Of a stretch of 64,000 nucleotides of DNA, positions 54,387 to 63,168 are shown piece by piece. Source of the DNA: Rhodovulum sp. 12E13 (lineage in GTDB: Bacteria; Pseudomonadota; Alphaproteobacteria; Rhodobacterales; Rhodobacteraceae). Each line of letters begins with the position of its first letter. Positions within the stretch are counted from its first letter, which is position 1. The DNA lies in NCBI RefSeq assembly GCF_003340565.1, contig NZ_QPLK01000005.1, positions 62,001-126,000 on the forward strand, read 5' to 3'. A program made the position numbers and the translations under genes. Under the pieces are notes generated by a model. That model searched no databases. It was not told the origin of the DNA and saw nothing but the letters and a program-made list of their open reading frames with translations.

Positions 54387-55073
54387 ATGGCCCGACCGCC
54401 CGATTCCGCGCCCGCACCTCCCCCGGCCCCGCCGCGCGCCGACAACCGCTACTCGCGCTTCGTCGCCTGGGTGAAGGTGGCGCTGCCGCTGGCGGCGCTG
54501 ACGCTGCTCTCGACGCTCTTCCTCTTTCCCGGCGATTCGGGGCGTGACGTGACCGAGGCGCTCGACGCCGACGAGCTGCGCGCAATGTTGCAGAAACGGT
54601 TGCTGCGCGCCCCCACCTACACGTCGGTCACCGACGATGGCGGCGCGCTGACCGTGACGGCCGAGACGGCCACCCCACGTGCCGCCGACCCCGACCTGTT
54701 CGACGTGACCGACCTTGCCGTGGCCCTCGATGCGGCCGATGGCGTGCGCACCACGCTTGCCGCCGCGGGCGGGCTGGTCGACCGCCGGGCGCAGGAGGGC
54801 ACTTTCACCGGCGATGTGCGGGTGGTGACATCGGAGGGCTGGGTGCTGCGCACCGAGCGGCTCGAGGCGGCGCTCGATGGCTCCCGCGCGGTGAGCCCCG
54901 TGCCGGTGCGGATCGTCGGGCCGGGCCTGAGGCTGGACGCCGGCACGATGCGCGCCATCACCCCCGAAGACGGGCCGCCCGCGGGCCACGTCACTTTCAC
55001 CGGTGGCGTGCGGCTGGTATACGACCCGACGGAAGCCGGTGCCGACGCCGGCCCGCCTGCCGCCGCCGACTGA
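54387..55073 (+). CDS. lptC: LPS export protein LptC
   Basis: 228 residues: Pro-rich cytosolic start, membrane anchor at about 27-48 (VAWVKVALPLAALTLLSTLFLF), then a periplasmic beta-jellyroll domain (AEDADPDLFDVTDL-like region, VTSEGWVLRTERLEAALDG). LptC hands lipopolysaccharide from the LptBFG extractor to LptA. It lies in the conserved order kdsD-lptC-lptA-lptB; lptFG are elsewhere. Confidence 0.93.
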   Translation: MARPPDSAPAPPPAPPRADNRYSRFVAWVKVALPLAALTLLSTLFLFPGDSGRDVTEALDADELRAMLQKRLLRAPTYTSVTDDGGALTVTAETATPRAADPDLFDVTDLAVALDAADGVRTTLAAAGGLVDRRAQEGTFTGDVRVVTSEGWVLRTERLEAALDGSRAVSPVPVRIVGPGLRLDAGTMRAITPEDGPPAGHVTFTGGVRLVYDPTEAGADAGPPAAAD

Positions 55074-55081
55074 CCCCGGAG

Positions 55082-55600
55082 ATGCCCTTGCCCCCCCTGT
55101 TTCGCGCGCTCACCCTCGCCCTCGTGTCGGTCGCCCTCGCCGGCGCCGCGCTCGCGCAGGGCACGCAGGTGCAGTTCGGCGACGGGCAGGATACCTCGGG
55201 CCAGCCCGTCGAGGTGACGTCGGACCAGCTCGAATTCGACCAGCAGGACGGCACCGCGCTGTTCACCGGCAGCGTGCGCATCGTGCAGGGGGCGTTGCGC
55301 CTGACGGCCGAGCGGGTCGACGTATCCTATGGTGACAACGAGGCCGGCGAGACCGAGGTGCGCCGCGTCGAGGCCACCGGCAACGTCGTGCTCGTCAACG
55401 GCGAGGATGCCGCCGAGGGCGAGCGCGCCGTCTACACCCTGGCCGACGGGATGGTGGTGATGACGGGCGACGTGCTGCTCACGCGCCCCGACAGCGCGAT
55501 CACCGGCGAGCGGCTGACCGTCAACGTCGATGACGCAACCGGCGTGATGGAGGGGCGCGTGAGCGTCGTCTTCACACCTGAAGAAGGCGACGGCGAGTGA
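55082..55600 (+). CDS. lptA: LPS transport periplasmic protein LptA
   Basis: 172 residues: signal peptide about 1-25 (LALVSVALAGAALA/QG) and an OstA/LptA jellyroll domain with VEVTSDQLEFDQQDGTALFTG, LTAERVDVSYGD and RRVEATGNVVLVNG. LptA forms the periplasmic bridge that carries LPS to the outer membrane. The stop overlaps the lptB start (ATG/GTG-type 4-bp overlap at 55597-55600). Confidence 0.95.
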   Translation: MPLPPLFRALTLALVSVALAGAALAQGTQVQFGDGQDTSGQPVEVTSDQLEFDQQDGTALFTGSVRIVQGALRLTAERVDVSYGDNEAGETEVRRVEATGNVVLVNGEDAAEGERAVYTLADGMVVMTGDVLLTRPDSAITGERLTVNVDDATGVMEGRVSVVFTPEEGDGE

Positions 55601-56355
55601 GCGGCCCGCGCCTCACCGTGGCCCCCGGCGGGCAGGGCCTGAGGGTCGAGCGGCTGCGCAAGAGCTTTCGCCGCCGGCCCGTGATCCGCGACGTGTCGCT
55701 CTCGCTGGCACGGGGAGAGGTGGTGGCGCTGCTCGGCCCCAACGGCTCGGGCAAGACGACGTGCTTCTACGCCGTGGCGGGCCTCGTCATGCCCGAATCG
55801 GGGCTGGTCGAGATCGACGGCCGCACCGTGACGACGCTGCCGATGTATCGCCGCGCCCGCCTCGGCATCGGCTACCTGCCGCAGGAGGTGTCGATCTTCC
55901 GCGGCCTGACGGTCGAGGAGAACATCACCGCCATCCTCGAGATCGCCGTGCGCGACCGCCACAAGCGGCGCGAACGGCTCGAGGCGCTGCTCGCCGAGTT
56001 CGGCATCGAGCACCTGCGCCGGGCGCCGGCGCTGGCCCTCTCGGGCGGCGAGCGGCGGCGGGTCGAGATCGCGCGCTGCCTCGCCGCCGAGCCCAAGTAC
56101 CTGCTGCTCGACGAGCCCTTCGCCGGCGTCGATCCGATCTCGGTCGGCGACATCCGGCAGATGGTCACCGATCTCGCCACCCGCGGGATCGGCGTGCTCA
56201 TCACCGATCACAACGTGCAGGAGACGCTGGGCCTCGTCGACCGCGCCTACATCCTGCACGACGGCGCGGTCATCATGGCGGGCACGCCCGAAGAGGTGGT
56301 GCGCGACGAGAACGTGCGCCGCGTCTATCTGGGGCAGAACTTCCGGATCATGTAG
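55597..56355 (+). CDS. lptB: LPS export ABC transporter ATPase LptB
   Basis: 252 residues: Walker A GPNGSGKTT, Q-loop YLPQEVSIFRGLTVEENI, signature LSGGERRRVEIAR, Walker B LLLDEPFAGVDPISV and H-loop LITDHNVQETL are all LptB-specific. It powers LPS extraction together with LptF and LptG. GTG at 55597 overlaps the lptA stop; rpoN begins three bases after its TAG. Confidence 0.96.
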   Translation: MSGPRLTVAPGGQGLRVERLRKSFRRRPVIRDVSLSLARGEVVALLGPNGSGKTTCFYAVAGLVMPESGLVEIDGRTVTTLPMYRRARLGIGYLPQEVSIFRGLTVEENITAILEIAVRDRHKRRERLEALLAEFGIEHLRRAPALALSGGERRRVEIARCLAAEPKYLLLDEPFAGVDPISVGDIRQMVTDLATRGIGVLITDHNVQETLGLVDRAYILHDGAVIMAGTPEEVVRDENVRRVYLGQNFRIM

Positions 56356-56358
56356 GCG

Positions 56359-57699
56359 ATGGGCCAGAAGCCGCGGCTGTACCTGCGCACGACGATCCGC
56401 CCGTCGCTCTCGGCGGGTCCGCGGACGGGGGTAGAGTTGCTGGCGATGCCCGCGGCCGACCTGCGTGCCGATCTCGAGCGACTGGCGATCGAGAACGCGT
56501 TCCTCGTGCTCGAACCCGCCCCCGCGCCGGGCGGCGCGGGCCAGGGTGACCCCTACCTGTCGGACGTCGCGCAGCCCGTCAGCCTTGTTCGCCACCTGCA
56601 GGAGCAGATCGCCTGCATGGGCCTTCCCGAGCCCGTGGCCACGCTCGCCGCCTATCTCGCCACCGCGCTCGACGGCCGCGGCCTGCTGACCGAGAGCGAC
56701 GACGAACTCGCCGCCGAGACGGCCGCCGACGCCGAAACGGTGGCCGCGGCCCGCGCCGCGCTGCAGGCCTGCGACCCCACCGGAGTGGGCGCGCGAGACC
56801 TCGGCGAATGCATCTGCCTGCAACTGATCGAGGAGGGCGAGAGCGCCGCCCGCGCCGCCAGCATCCACGCCGCCCTGCCCGCCCTGGCCGAGGGGCGCTT
56901 CGCCGCTGCCGCCCGCGCGCTGGGGGAGTCGGAGGCGGAGGCGCGCGCGCTCGCCGCCCGGATCGCCCGGCTCAACCCCGATCCGGCCGCGGCCTTCGAC
57001 GCCGGCGGCGCTGCCCCGATGGCGCCCGAGCTTCTGGTCACCCGCGAGGCGGGCGGGCGCCTCGTCGTGACTCTGCTCGACGACCCCGCCGCGCGCCTGC
57101 GCCTCGACGAGGGGCTGGCCGGCCGCGCCCGCGCCACGGGCGATGCCGCGACGCGCGACTTCGTCGCTGCCCAGCTCGCCGCCGCGCGGCGCGTCTGCTC
57201 CGCCGCAAGGTTCCGCGCGCACACCCTGCGCGCGGTGGGCGAGGCCATCGTCGAGGCGCAATCGGCGCACTTCCTCGGCCGGGCGCGGGCACCGGGGCCG
57301 TTGTCGCGCGCTGCGGTTGCCGCGCGCCTCGGTCTGCACCCGTCCACCGTGGGACGTGCGGTCAGGGGTCGGGCGCTCCTGTTCGAGGGGCGCACGCGGC
57401 CGCTTTCGGATTACTTCCCCGCCGCGCTGGAGGCGGGCAGCGGCGAGACCGGCGCAGGAGAGGGGGGCATCTCTTCTGCCGAGATCCAGGCGCGGATGCG
57501 CGACATCGTGTCGGCCGAGACGGTCGATACGGTCTTGAGCGACGACGATATCGCACACTACCTCCGGGAGGGCGGCGTTGACATCGCCCGGAGAACTGTC
57601 GCCAAGTATCGCAAATGCCTGTCCATCCCGAACTCGTCGGACCGCCGCCGCCGCCTCGCCCGTCGTGCCCGTCTGGGCGCGGCCGGGGTCAGGGAGTGA
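56359..57699 (+). CDS. rpoN: RNA polymerase sigma-54 factor, atypical region I
   Basis: 446 residues. The C-terminus holds the RpoN box ARRTVAKYR (410-418) and the upstream helix-turn-helix; the core-binding region has VSLVRHLQEQI and CDPTGVGARDLGECI. It directs transcription from -24/-12 promoters with an enhancer-binding activator. Region I (residues 1-50) is unusually poor in glutamine; the normal LxLRQSQxLVMTPQLQQAI-like run is GQKPRLYLRTTIRPSL here. So activator response may be altered, or this is one of two rpoN copies. Downstream are hpf and ptsN, a classical arrangement. Confidence 0.9.
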   Translation: MGQKPRLYLRTTIRPSLSAGPRTGVELLAMPAADLRADLERLAIENAFLVLEPAPAPGGAGQGDPYLSDVAQPVSLVRHLQEQIACMGLPEPVATLAAYLATALDGRGLLTESDDELAAETAADAETVAAARAALQACDPTGVGARDLGECICLQLIEEGESAARAASIHAALPALAEGRFAAAARALGESEAEARALAARIARLNPDPAAAFDAGGAAPMAPELLVTREAGGRLVVTLLDDPAARLRLDEGLAGRARATGDAATRDFVAAQLAAARRVCSAARFRAHTLRAVGEAIVEAQSAHFLGRARAPGPLSRAAVAARLGLHPSTVGRAVRGRALLFEGRTRPLSDYFPAALEAGSGETGAGEGGISSAEIQARMRDIVSAETVDTVLSDDDIAHYLREGGVDIARRTVAKYRKCLSIPNSSDRRRRLARRARLGAAGVRE

Positions 57700-57784
57700 G
57701 CGACGGCGCGCACCCGCACGGCGCCGGGAGGCGCGCATGACCCGGCCCGCGACCGCCGGCCGGGAGACAACCGGAGGAGACCCC

Positions 57785-58360
57785 ATGCGCTACCAGATCA
57801 GCGGACACCAGATCGACATCGGCGACGCCCTGCAGACCCATGTCGAGACCGAGCTCAACGCGGTCGTGGCCAAGTATGCAGAGCGCCCGACCGACGCGAC
57901 CGTGATCTTCTCGCGCAACGCTCACGAGTATGTCTGCGAGGCGGTGGTGCACCTCTCGACCGGGCTGACGGCGCAGGCCAAGGCGCATGCCACCGAGATC
58001 TACGCCGCCTTCGACGCCTGCGCGTCGAAGATGGAAAAGCAGCTGCGACGCTACAAGCGCAGGTTGAAGGATCATCACCGCACCCGGAAGGAGCCGGTTG
58101 AAGTATTGGCGGCACCTTCGTATATCCTCGCCCGATCCGAGGAGGAGGACGAGGCGAACGAGCCGGAGAGCCTGCAGCCCATGATCATCGCCGAGATGGA
58201 GACGCGGGTGCCCGCGCTCTCGGTCGGCGAAGCGGTCATGCAGATGGAACTGGCAGGCGCCCCGATCCTTGTTTTCCGCAACGAGGGGCATAACGGCGTG
58301 AATGTCGTGTATCGGCGCGACGACGGTAATATCGGCTGGATCGACCCACAGGCCACCTGA
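57785..58360 (+). CDS. hpf: Ribosome hibernation-promoting factor, long form
   Basis: 191 residues: N-terminal S30AE domain (MRYQISGHQIDIGDALQ...) that blocks the mRNA channel of the 30S subunit, a charged linker with RRYKRRLKDHHRTRK, and a C-terminal dimerisation domain (AEMETRVPALSVGEAVMQM, VFRNEGHNGVNVVYRRDDGNIGWIDP) that forms 100S ribosome pairs. ATG 57785 follows CCGGAGGAGACCCC, a strong ribosome-binding site. Placed between rpoN and ptsN as in many proteobacteria. Confidence 0.95.
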   Translation: MRYQISGHQIDIGDALQTHVETELNAVVAKYAERPTDATVIFSRNAHEYVCEAVVHLSTGLTAQAKAHATEIYAAFDACASKMEKQLRRYKRRLKDHHRTRKEPVEVLAAPSYILARSEEEDEANEPESLQPMIIAEMETRVPALSVGEAVMQMELAGAPILVFRNEGHNGVNVVYRRDDGNIGWIDPQAT

Positions 58361-58366
58361 GAGAGG

Positions 58367-58392
58367 CGCCCGGCAGAGAGAGGCGCCGGGCG
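58367..58392 (+). other. Hairpin between hpf and ptsN
   Basis: CGCCCGGC (58367-58374) and GCCGGGCG (58385-58392) pair with a 10-nt loop AGAGAGAGGC. It spans part of the 49-bp gap and lies just before the ptsN ribosome-binding site, so it may attenuate or protect the transcript. Confidence 0.5.
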
Positions 58393-58409
58393 AGGAACGA
58401 GGGCAGGCA

Positions 58410-58874
58410 ATGAACCTTTCGGACATCCTCAAGCCGGAGGCGGTCAGGGTCGTCTCCGAGACGATGAGCAAGAAGCGCCTGTTCCAGAAGATCGGCGACG
58501 TCGCGCATGACGTCTACGGCTGCGCGGGCGCGGGCTGCGCCGAGGCGCTGATCGAGCGCGAGGCGCTGGGGCCGACGGGCGTCGGCCACGGCATCGCCCT
58601 GCCGCATGCCCGGCTGGCCGGCGTCGACGAGGTGCGCGGGCTGTTCTTCAAGCTCGAGCACCCGATCGAGTTCGATGCGGTCGACCGGCAGCCGGTCGAC
58701 CTGGTGTTCGCGCTGATCGCGCCGTCCGAGGCGGGCGTGCAGCACCTCAAGGCGCTGGCGCTCGTCTCGCGCACCATGCGCGACCCCGCGATCTGCGGAA
58801 AGCTGCGCGCCAACGGCCTCGCGGACACGCTGCACACGGTGCTGACCGAGGGTCAGTCCTCGGCCGCCGCCTGA
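58410..58874 (+). CDS. ptsN: PTS IIA-like nitrogen regulatory protein PtsN
   Basis: 154 residues, IIA(Ntr) fold with the phosphorylated His66 in GIALPHAR, plus FFKLEHPIEFDAVDRQPVDLVFALIAP. EIIANtr receives phosphate from the PtsP/NPr chain and regulates potassium transport and other targets. ATG 58410 follows GAACGAGGGCAGG. Last gene of the rpoN-hpf-ptsN run; the next gene is convergent 10 bp on. Confidence 0.95.
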   Translation: MNLSDILKPEAVRVVSETMSKKRLFQKIGDVAHDVYGCAGAGCAEALIEREALGPTGVGHGIALPHARLAGVDEVRGLFFKLEHPIEFDAVDRQPVDLVFALIAPSEAGVQHLKALALVSRTMRDPAICGKLRANGLADTLHTVLTEGQSSAAA

Positions 58875-58884
58875 CCCAGGGGGC

Positions 58885-60303
58885 CTAGCCCTGACCGCCC
58901 TTGCCCCAGGGGCGGAAACCGAACGCCATGTAGTCGCGGTTGTGCAAGTCGCGCACTGCGCGCTCCAGCGCCTCGTCGTGGATCGCGGCCAGCGGCACGG
59001 GCGATGCCTCCTGCTCATCGGGTACGGGCGGCGGCGCGGCACAGCCCGCTTGCCGGGCGAGCCAGGTCAGCCCCTCGTCCAGCCTTGCCTCGCGCAGCAC
59101 GACGTCCGGCACGACCAGGTCGGCCGCGCCTGCCAGCAGGGCATGCTGGCTGGCCCAGGCCGGGTCGGCGCGCAGGCTGGTCTGGCCGGCATTGGTCGCA
59201 CGCGCCACCTCGAGAAAGCCCATGAACGCTGCCCGATGCGCGGCCGCATCCCAGCCCGGGCCGGGGCCGTGCTCGGGCAGCGGCACGCCGTAGCGCTCGC
59301 GCATCGCGGTGCGGGCAGCGGCGAACGGCCCCTCGCCCGCGGGCAGCAGGTGGCGGCAGAACACCCGGTGCATCCGCTCCAGCGGGTGGGTGACGACGGC
59401 GAAGGCACGGCCGTCCTTGTTGCGATTCTTCCACTGGCGCAGCGTCTTCTGGGTGAAGTCGCGCTCCACTCCGCCACCGAACCCGGCGAGCCACCCCTCG
59501 ACGCGCCGCTCCGGCCCACCGGGGCAGGGGATGTGGAGAAGCGGCGCCGACACGGCCGCCACCCAGCCCCGCACGCCCGGCCCCCGTGACGGCTCGAGGG
59601 CCGCAGCCGGCGCGGCGCGGGCGCCCAGCGCCGCCGCCATCTCGCCGGGGTTTTCCACCTTCTGCTCCAGCGGCTCCGGGTTCTGCCGCTTGAGCTTGCC
59701 GGTGAGCCTCTCCAGCTTGTGATCCGCCCCGAGGAAGCGGGCGAGCCCGTTGAGCACCGCCACCTCGCCGAGCTCGGCATGGTCGATGGCAAAGGGCGCT
59801 TGGCCCGTCTCCTGCAGCACGCGCCGCACGCGGGCGCGAAACCCCTCCTGAGCCGTTTGGAACGCCTCGAACTCGGCGGCATCGAAGCGGGCCCTGGCCA
59901 CCCTGCGGTCTTTCGCGTCGGTCAGCTTCCACTGGCCCGTGCGCTCGGCGATCTTGAGCGACACGTAGCTGTCCAGCGCGTCGCGCGTCAGCACCACCTT
60001 GGCCACCCGGGGGTCGGGCAGCACCGCGTCGAGCACGCGCGGATCGTGGTCGTGGAAGAAGCGGAAACCGGCAAGGCCCTCGGTGCCCGCCTGCATCGCG
60101 CGGATCAGCGCCATCGGATCGGCCTCGCGGCCGGCGAGATCAACGCCGAACATCTCTGCTTCGCCCTGGTGGCCGACGAAGGCCGGGTTGAACGCCTCGC
60201 CGTGGCAGGCAAGGCCCGGATAGAGGTTGATCGCCTCTTCCAGCGCGTTCGAGCCGGTGCGCATCCCGGCGATCACCACGAACAGGTCGAACCGGCCCGC
60301 CAT
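58885..60303 (-). CDS. NodH-like sulfotransferase, apparently two-domain
   Basis: 472 residues. The first half is a Stf0/NodH-type sulfotransferase: PAPS P-loop IAGMRTGSNAL (11-21), KVVLTRDALDSYVSLK (3'-phosphate-binding Arg/Ser). The second half (from about 290) has another sulfotransferase-like core: DFTQKTLRQWKNRNKDGRAFAVVTHPLERMHRVFCRHL resembles the family-2 sulfotransferase binding region. Such long proteins, often called nodulation protein NodH in databases, are common in rhodobacteral polysaccharide loci. Likely acts on a surface glycan made by the neighbouring glycosyltransferases. Stop 58885, start 60303; 3 bp from the next gene. Confidence 0.8.
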   Translation of the reverse strand: MAGRFDLFVVIAGMRTGSNALEEAINLYPGLACHGEAFNPAFVGHQGEAEMFGVDLAGREADPMALIRAMQAGTEGLAGFRFFHDHDPRVLDAVLPDPRVAKVVLTRDALDSYVSLKIAERTGQWKLTDAKDRRVARARFDAAEFEAFQTAQEGFRARVRRVLQETGQAPFAIDHAELGEVAVLNGLARFLGADHKLERLTGKLKRQNPEPLEQKVENPGEMAAALGARAAPAAALEPSRGPGVRGWVAAVSAPLLHIPCPGGPERRVEGWLAGFGGGVERDFTQKTLRQWKNRNKDGRAFAVVTHPLERMHRVFCRHLLPAGEGPFAAARTAMRERYGVPLPEHGPGPGWDAAAHRAAFMGFLEVARATNAGQTSLRADPAWASQHALLAGAADLVVPDVVLREARLDEGLTWLARQAGCAAPPPVPDEQEASPVPLAAIHDEALERAVRDLHNRDYMAFGFRPWGKGGQG

Positions 60304-60306
60304 CGG

Positions 60307-62019
60307 CTACCGCACGAGATAGGGGCGCGGTCGCGCGTCGCCGGGCGGCGTCGGGGCATGGCCGACGGGAAAGTCGCCCGGCAGGTGCAGGTTCATCCCG
60401 TCGTTCCTGAGCCGCTGCAGGAAGGCACCGAACCCGTCGAGCGACGCCAGCACCGGCGCCTCGGTCGGCCGGCGCGGGGCGCGGGGGGCGATCTCGTCGA
60501 GGATGGGGGCGAGATTCTCCATCGGGGCCTCGAGGAACTCGGCGAGGCCCCATGCCCGGACGCGCGCCTTGACCCAGCCCGACCGCATCAGCGCAAGATA
60601 CGCGAGCTCGACCTTCTGCAGGCGCGCGGCCTCCTTGCGCAGGGCGCTGCCGGTCAGCTCGCCCGCCTGCTCGCGGGCGAAGAGCGTGAGCGCCCAGGCG
60701 CCCGCGACGATCGAGACCTGCGCGTTGGGGTCGCCGGCGACGAAGCGCATGACCTCCTGCGCGTCGGCCGGGCCGAACATGAAGCACTGGCGCTCACCCC
60801 GCGTGGCCCAGACGAGGTTGGCGAGGAACGCCTCGGGGTTGTAGTCGCGGAGCGCGGCACTGTCCGACAGGCAGCCGTTATGCACCTGCGCGCCGCCCGC
60901 GAACGCCACCCGCCCCGGCGCAAAGAGGTGACCGTGCACGCGTAGCCCCGTAGTCTTGCCCAGCCACGCCTCGAAGCCGGGAAACGTCTCGGCGAAGCCG
61001 GCAAAGACGGAGTAGGGCGCGGCGGTGCGCGCGGCGTCGAGGCGGCGGGCGGGAAAGCGGCTCTGCATGATGAGGCCGGGCCGCCCCTGCACCCGCCGGT
61101 CGGTCGCGCGGGAAAACAGCCGGTCGATCTTGCCCGGGTTCGGCTCGGCGTTCCTGGTCACCTTGGGGTCGTTCGACAGGAAAGAGGCATAGAGCAGGTC
61201 GGCCCACGGCCAGATCTTGCGCGCGAAGAAGCAGTCGGACCGGCGCAGCAGTTGCAGATGGTCGTCATAGAACGAATGCGGGCGCCCGAAATGGTCGAAC
61301 TTCGACAGCGTGAGCGACCGGCTCTCCACCCGGCGCGCATGCAGGCGCACCAGCGTCTGGAAATAGCTCTCGTCGGGGATCCAGACGGAGCGGAAGAAGC
61401 GGTCGAGCTCGCGCCGGCGCGGGTCGTGCAGGATCGCCTCGAGCGTGGGCCGCGACAGGCACCACCATTGCGAGCCGAGATGCGGCGCGATCCCCTCCGG
61501 CAGCGGGCGGGTCAGCCCGAGCCGCTTCTGTGCGCCCGTCACCGCATCGAACAGCCGCCGGTGCCGGCGGAACGGTACCGGAAAGCGCAGGGCGAAGCGG
61601 TCACGGTCGAAGCCGCCCTTCGTCCAGACCACGTCGTCGATCGTGACGCTTTCGATGAAGTCGGTCTCGGGTCGGGCGGCGAGGTAGGCTTGCAGTTCGG
61701 GCAGGGGCCGCAACGGCAGGCACGATCCCGAGCAGAGGTAGACATGGCGCAGGCCCGGGTGGGCCGTCAGCAGGTCGCCGCAGGCGTCGAGCGTGGCACC
61801 GACGATGCCCCACATGCCCCATTCGCAACGGTGGCGGCGGCTGGCGAAGGCGATGCCGCGCACGCCCGCCAGCCCCTGCGCGAACGGCTCGAACGCGGAC
61901 CGCGGCACCTTGCGATCGGCATGGATCACGACGGGGCAGCCCGAGGCGGCGAGGTGGCGCGCGACCTGTGCCGCCCGGTCGAGCGCGGTGTGAACCAGCA
62001 TGACGAAGCCGACGCTCAC
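60307..62019 (-). CDS. Beta-1,6-N-acetylglucosaminyltransferase-like glycosyltransferase (GT14) with long C-terminal domain
   Basis: 570 residues. N-terminal half is the Core-2/I-branching GT14 fold: VMLVHTALDRA, VIHADRKVP, YLCSGSCLPLRP, GSQWWCLSRPT and WIPDESYFQTL. The C-terminal ~270 residues (from about 300; ARTAAPYSVFAGF, LSDSAALRDYNPEAFLANLVW, ELAYLALMRSGW) form an extra domain known from rhodobacteral homologues (DUF5928-type) of unknown role. The start is GTG 62019, overlapping the previous gene's stop (GTGA). It would add a sugar to a cell-surface glycan; donor and acceptor are unknown. Confidence 0.82.
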   Translation of the reverse strand: MSVGFVMLVHTALDRAAQVARHLAASGCPVVIHADRKVPRSAFEPFAQGLAGVRGIAFASRRHRCEWGMWGIVGATLDACGDLLTAHPGLRHVYLCSGSCLPLRPLPELQAYLAARPETDFIESVTIDDVVWTKGGFDRDRFALRFPVPFRRHRRLFDAVTGAQKRLGLTRPLPEGIAPHLGSQWWCLSRPTLEAILHDPRRRELDRFFRSVWIPDESYFQTLVRLHARRVESRSLTLSKFDHFGRPHSFYDDHLQLLRRSDCFFARKIWPWADLLYASFLSNDPKVTRNAEPNPGKIDRLFSRATDRRVQGRPGLIMQSRFPARRLDAARTAAPYSVFAGFAETFPGFEAWLGKTTGLRVHGHLFAPGRVAFAGGAQVHNGCLSDSAALRDYNPEAFLANLVWATRGERQCFMFGPADAQEVMRFVAGDPNAQVSIVAGAWALTLFAREQAGELTGSALRKEAARLQKVELAYLALMRSGWVKARVRAWGLAEFLEAPMENLAPILDEIAPRAPRRPTEAPVLASLDGFGAFLQRLRNDGMNLHLPGDFPVGHAPTPPGDARPRPYLVR

Positions 62020-62978
62020 GCCCAGTTCCCCTTGGACATGAGGCCGAGGATCTCGAGCTGACGCCAGTTGATGTATCGCTCCGACCACTCGGTCCACAGG
62101 TCGGGCGAGTGCTCGAGCCCGGCGCGGTAGGCGGCGTATTCGCGCCCGCCGTCGTAATGCTCGCCGCGCTCGGCCTCTTCCGCCGCCTTGTCGCGGATCG
62201 TGTGCAGGAACTTGGCGTGCAAGAGCGCGCCCGATGCCGCCTCGCCCCCCGACTGGTCGTAGGTGAGGTTGAGGCCGCGCGGCAGCAGCATGTGGGTGGA
62301 ATGGACGTAGGCATAGCGCCGCCGCCATTTCACCAGCGGAATCTTGTTGAGCGCGGGTGCCGCCGCCGGCCGGTCGGCAAAGAAGGCGCGGGCGCGCGGG
62401 CCGCCCTGGATCCACAGGTTGCGCAGGTCGGGGTTCCGCTGGATCGTGTAGTTCGACCCGTCGAACCATTGCGCGATCTCGAAAGGATCCTGCCCCTCGG
62501 CGTAGGGGGTCTCGTCCACCGGCCCCTTCGGATACATATCGATCAACATCGCCGAGAACGACCGCAGCCCGCAATCGTCGAGCCAGTCGGTGAGGGCGGG
62601 CAGGGGGCGCGTGTCGCAGAACGGATAGACGAAGAACTCGTCGGCATCGACGGTCAGGCACCAGTGCCCGTGACCGTGGCGGAACAGCAGCGCGCCCACC
62701 CAGTCCATCCCGAAGCGGGCGGCGGCATAACTGCCGTCGGCCCGCCAGAGCGACACGTCGTCGTGGCCCGCGAGAAACTCGGCCGAGCCGTCGATCGAGC
62801 CGTTGTCGACCACGAGGAAATGGCCGACGCCGAGGCGGCGGTAATAGTCGAGGAAATACGGCAGGCGGATGCGCTCGTTGCGCAGGCAGGCGAAGAGCAG
62901 CACGTCGCGCGCGCCGGTCGCGCCCGTTCGGTCGGCCACGGCGGTGAGCTGGCCGCGCCGCCGCAGCGAGCGCCACAA
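62016..62978 (-). CDS. Glycosyltransferase family 2/92-like protein
   Basis: 320 residues: DVLLFACLRNERIRLPYFLDYYRRLGVGHFLVVDNGSIDGS is the glycosyltransferase opening, and LTVDADEFFVYP is the DxD metal motif. Later segments (GSNYTIQRNPDLRNLWIQGGPRARAFF, STHMLLPRGLN, LLHAKFLHTI) match GT92-type proteins of Rhodobacterales. The open frame begins at a TTG (62978); an upstream CTG/TTG is possible and there is no ATG, so the start is uncertain. The gene is coupled to the GT14 gene and is a paralog of the next gene. Confidence 0.8.
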   Translation of the reverse strand: MWRSLRRRGQLTAVADRTGATGARDVLLFACLRNERIRLPYFLDYYRRLGVGHFLVVDNGSIDGSAEFLAGHDDVSLWRADGSYAAARFGMDWVGALLFRHGHGHWCLTVDADEFFVYPFCDTRPLPALTDWLDDCGLRSFSAMLIDMYPKGPVDETPYAEGQDPFEIAQWFDGSNYTIQRNPDLRNLWIQGGPRARAFFADRPAAAPALNKIPLVKWRRRYAYVHSTHMLLPRGLNLTYDQSGGEAASGALLHAKFLHTIRDKAAEEAERGEHYDGGREYAAYRAGLEHSPDLWTEWSERYINWRQLEILGLMSKGNWA

Positions 62979-63143
62979 GAGCCCGCGACGGCGCCAGCGC
63001 AGGCGATATGAGTGGATCCAGCCCAGCCGTCAGCCCTGCCTGCTTGCCCCTCGCGTCACGTGCGCGATCCTGCCCATCAGAGGTTAACCCTCCGTTTTCC
63101 CTGACCGCCTTTCATGCGGCGGCAGGCGCGCGCCCCCACGCAC

Positions 63144-63168
63144 GCGAAAGGCTACGCGAAGCCTTCGC
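63144..63168 (-). terminator. Hairpin at the 3' end of the partial glycosyltransferase gene
   Basis: Arms AAGGCT (63148-63153) and AGCCTT (63160-63165), 6-nt loop, extended by GCG/CGC with one bulged A. It lies right after the stop codon at 63169-63171 (minus strand). No clear U-run follows, so it may be a stabiliser rather than a strict terminator. Confidence 0.45.
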
